Origin: DAISKN01 sp963716925
GTDB lineage: Bacteria; Acidobacteriota; Vicinamibacteria; Marinacidobacterales; SMYC01
Length of the DNA: 64,000 bases
Assembly: GCA_963716925.1 (NCBI GenBank)
Contig: CAVQUX010000014.1
Coordinates: 496,001 to 560,000, forward strand
Direction of reading: 5' to 3'
Shown here: piece by piece, positions 62,714 through 64,000 of the stretch
Layout: each line of letters opens with the position of its first letter
Position numbering within the stretch: the first letter of the stretch is position 1
Made by a program: the position numbers and the translations under genes
Notes under the pieces: model-generated
The model's database searches: none
Told to the model about the DNA's origin: nothing
What the model saw: the letters and a program-made list of their open reading frames with translations, nothing else

Positions 62714-63912
62714 CGGTGATTCCGGAAAACCCTTCCGCCCTTCATCACGAATCGGACTCTCCGTAGCGCGGTGATGTCTTCCGCCGGATTGCCCTCGACG
62801 GCGATGATGTCGGCTTCCATACCCCGCGCGATCCGACCAAGGGAGCTTCCGAGTCCCAGGGACTCCGCCGCGAGCGAGGTCGCGGAGACCACGGCTAGGT
62901 GCGGGTTCTGTCCGCCCTTCTCCACCCGGTAGACGAGCTCTTCCACGTTGCGCCCATGGGCGCCGGCGACGGCGTCGGTACCGAAGACCATCTTGAGCTT
63001 CGGCATCGTGAGTCCGGTCTTGAACACCTGGAGCACCGAGGGGACCGCTTTCTCCATCTGGCGGAAGCCCTCCTCGGAGTAGTTCGCGATCCCGAGATAG
63101 CGCGCCTTGTTGTCGAAGTAGTTCTGGAAGACGAGATAGGTGTTTGGATCGAAGAACACTCCCTTGTCGGCGATGAGGCTCAGGGTTTCCACGTCGAGAA
63201 GAGCTCCGTGCTCGATGACGGTGCAGTTCGCGGCGACGGCGCGCCGGGCGCTCTCCGGCCCGTGGGCGTGGACCACGGACCGAAGGCCGACGGCCCGTGC
63301 TTCCCCGCAGGCGGCGTCGAGCTGCTCCTGGGAGAGCGTCGGGCCGCCTCCGTCCCGGATGCTCTCGGAGGCGAAGATCTTGATGAGGTCCGCTCCCTGT
63401 CGTTTCTGTTTCTGCACGAAGGCGCGCATCGCCGCAGGGTCTCCGGTGGTGACGAAGATGCTCTCGAGCGAGGTGAGGATGCGCGGACCGGGGAGGATGC
63501 CCCGGGCGATCGCATCGCGCAGCGGCTTGTCGACCAGGTTGCCCAGGCTCTGGACGGTGGTGATGCCCGCCATCAGAGTGCGGTAGCCGTTCTCAGCGGC
63601 GTAGAGCGCGTTCTCCTGCGGAGTCTCGACCGACTCGTCCCGGTGCACCCGATCGTCGAGATCGAAGTGCGAAGCGATGTGCACGTGGGTGTCGATGAGC
63701 CCGGGGAGCACGGTGAGGCCGGACAGGTCGTAGTCGCCCCGCCCGGCGGCGCTGATCTCGCGGATCTTTCCGCCCTCCACGACGACGCTTCGGTTCTCGA
63801 GGACGCTGCCGGTGCCATCGAGAAGACGCCCGGCGCGAAGCACGATGCGCTCCTGTCCCTGGACGAGACCCGCCGCGAGCACCAATACCAACGGGAGGAT
63901 TCGCTTTCTCAT
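62710..63912 (-). CDS. Secreted amidohydrolase (imidazolonepropionase-like)
   Basis: A signal peptide (MRKRILPLVLVLAAGLVQG) precedes a metal-dependent amidohydrolase barrel. It shows 'TVLPGLIDTHVHIA' (HxH), a Lys in 'GADLIKIFAS', 'VVHAHGPESARRA', 'IEHGALLD' and the last Asp in 'MVFGTDAVAG'. The composite-domain strands 'GMEADIIAVEGNP' close the protein. Relatives hydrolyse cyclic amides or dipeptides with C-terminal Arg, Lys or Pro in the periplasm. ATG 63912 overlaps the preceding stop (ATGA). Confidence 0.88.
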   Translation of the reverse strand: MRKRILPLVLVLAAGLVQGQERIVLRAGRLLDGTGSVLENRSVVVEGGKIREISAAGRGDYDLSGLTVLPGLIDTHVHIASHFDLDDRVHRDESVETPQENALYAAENGYRTLMAGITTVQSLGNLVDKPLRDAIARGILPGPRILTSLESIFVTTGDPAAMRAFVQKQKRQGADLIKIFASESIRDGGGPTLSQEQLDAACGEARAVGLRSVVHAHGPESARRAVAANCTVIEHGALLDVETLSLIADKGVFFDPNTYLVFQNYFDNKARYLGIANYSEEGFRQMEKAVPSVLQVFKTGLTMPKLKMVFGTDAVAGAHGRNVEELVYRVEKGGQNPHLAVVSATSLAAESLGLGSSLGRIARGMEADIIAVEGNPAEDITALRRVRFVMKGGRVFRNHR

Positions 63913-64000
63913 GATGCCCTCATCGCCGAAGCCGTTCGCAGCGTGAGCGCCGCGAAGGTCAGAGTGCCGTTGTTGCAGCCGGACGAGACGATGGTCGGCG
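63909..64000 (-). CDS. C-terminal end of an upstream gene, cut by the window edge
   Basis: A reading frame entering from the right edge ends in 'GCNNGTLTFAALTLRTASAM' and a TGA that overlaps the amidohydrolase ATG (ATGA). The overlap and strand show it is the preceding gene of the same operon. About 29 residues are too few to name it. Confidence 0.6.
   Translation of the reverse strand, partial: PTIVSSGCNNGTLTFAALTLRTASAMRAS

Overview
The window is high-GC bacterial chromosome that most likely comes from an acidobacterium. The best pointers are a secreted VWA protein of the VWFA-related Acidobacterial type (12043-13059), a DUF4388 signalling protein, and many exported Tat or lipoprotein hydrolases: an ACE-like M2 peptidase, two M19 dipeptidases, CocE/NonD, amidohydrolases, GH116 and GH172/DUF2961. 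No phage, plasmid or CRISPR structure is visible. The only transposon is one IS110-type element. The taxonomic assignment is an inference from gene content.

Layout. 1-1136: a cut-off Phd-type antitoxin and three small toxin-antitoxin-like genes, each broken by one frameshift. 1200-10836 (minus): alkaline-phosphatase-superfamily/TPR lipoprotein, CocE-type hydrolase, double cupin, RluA-type pseudouridine synthase, outer-membrane porin-like protein and a transmembrane Ser/Thr kinase. 10966-15517 (plus): zinc-ribbon protein, VWA protein, OmpA-like lipoprotein, and an ECF sigma/anti-sigma pair. 15541-17157: the IS110 element. 17158-20528 (minus): IPT/propeller protein, DUF4388, HNH nuclease, PilZ. 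20585-26503: an ACP-acyl-AMP ligase-acyltransferase fusion, an M19 dipeptidase and an M2 peptidase. 26536-35988 (plus): Wzm/Wzt-type polysaccharide ABC exporter split by a hairpin repeat, HldE-type nucleotidyltransferase, Mfd, two parvulin-type chaperones, an RqcP-like S4 protein and DusB. 35973-44182: membrane protein, M19 dipeptidase, MoaA, D-aminoacylase and GH116. 44237-46622: thioredoxin and TetR diverge from ArsR/SmtB and a CDF metal exporter across a compact control region with three palindromes. 46632-52672: glycosidase-like protein, DSD1-type PLP enzyme, MFS transporter and zinc-ribbon membrane protein.

52701-57186 is the most interesting block. It is a tightly packed run of an FAD-dependent tryptophan-modifying-type monooxygenase, a SAM methyltransferase, an ABC exporter and a very short subtilase with no prodomain. 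The oxygenase, exporter and protease resemble QhpG, QhpF and QhpE, which mature the gamma subunit of quinohemoprotein amine dehydrogenase. None of the dehydrogenase subunits, no radical-SAM QhpD and no precursor peptide is in the window. 57183-64000 holds YqgE/AlgH, a phytase-like esterase, a GH172-type protein, an MNT/HEPN toxin-antitoxin pair and two secreted proteins next to the window edge.

Nine otherwise convincing genes are split by a single-base indel, seven of them a one-base gain. Pervasive consensus errors explain this more simply than pseudogenisation, so the broken genes outside the left-edge toxin-antitoxin patch are described here as whole genes.
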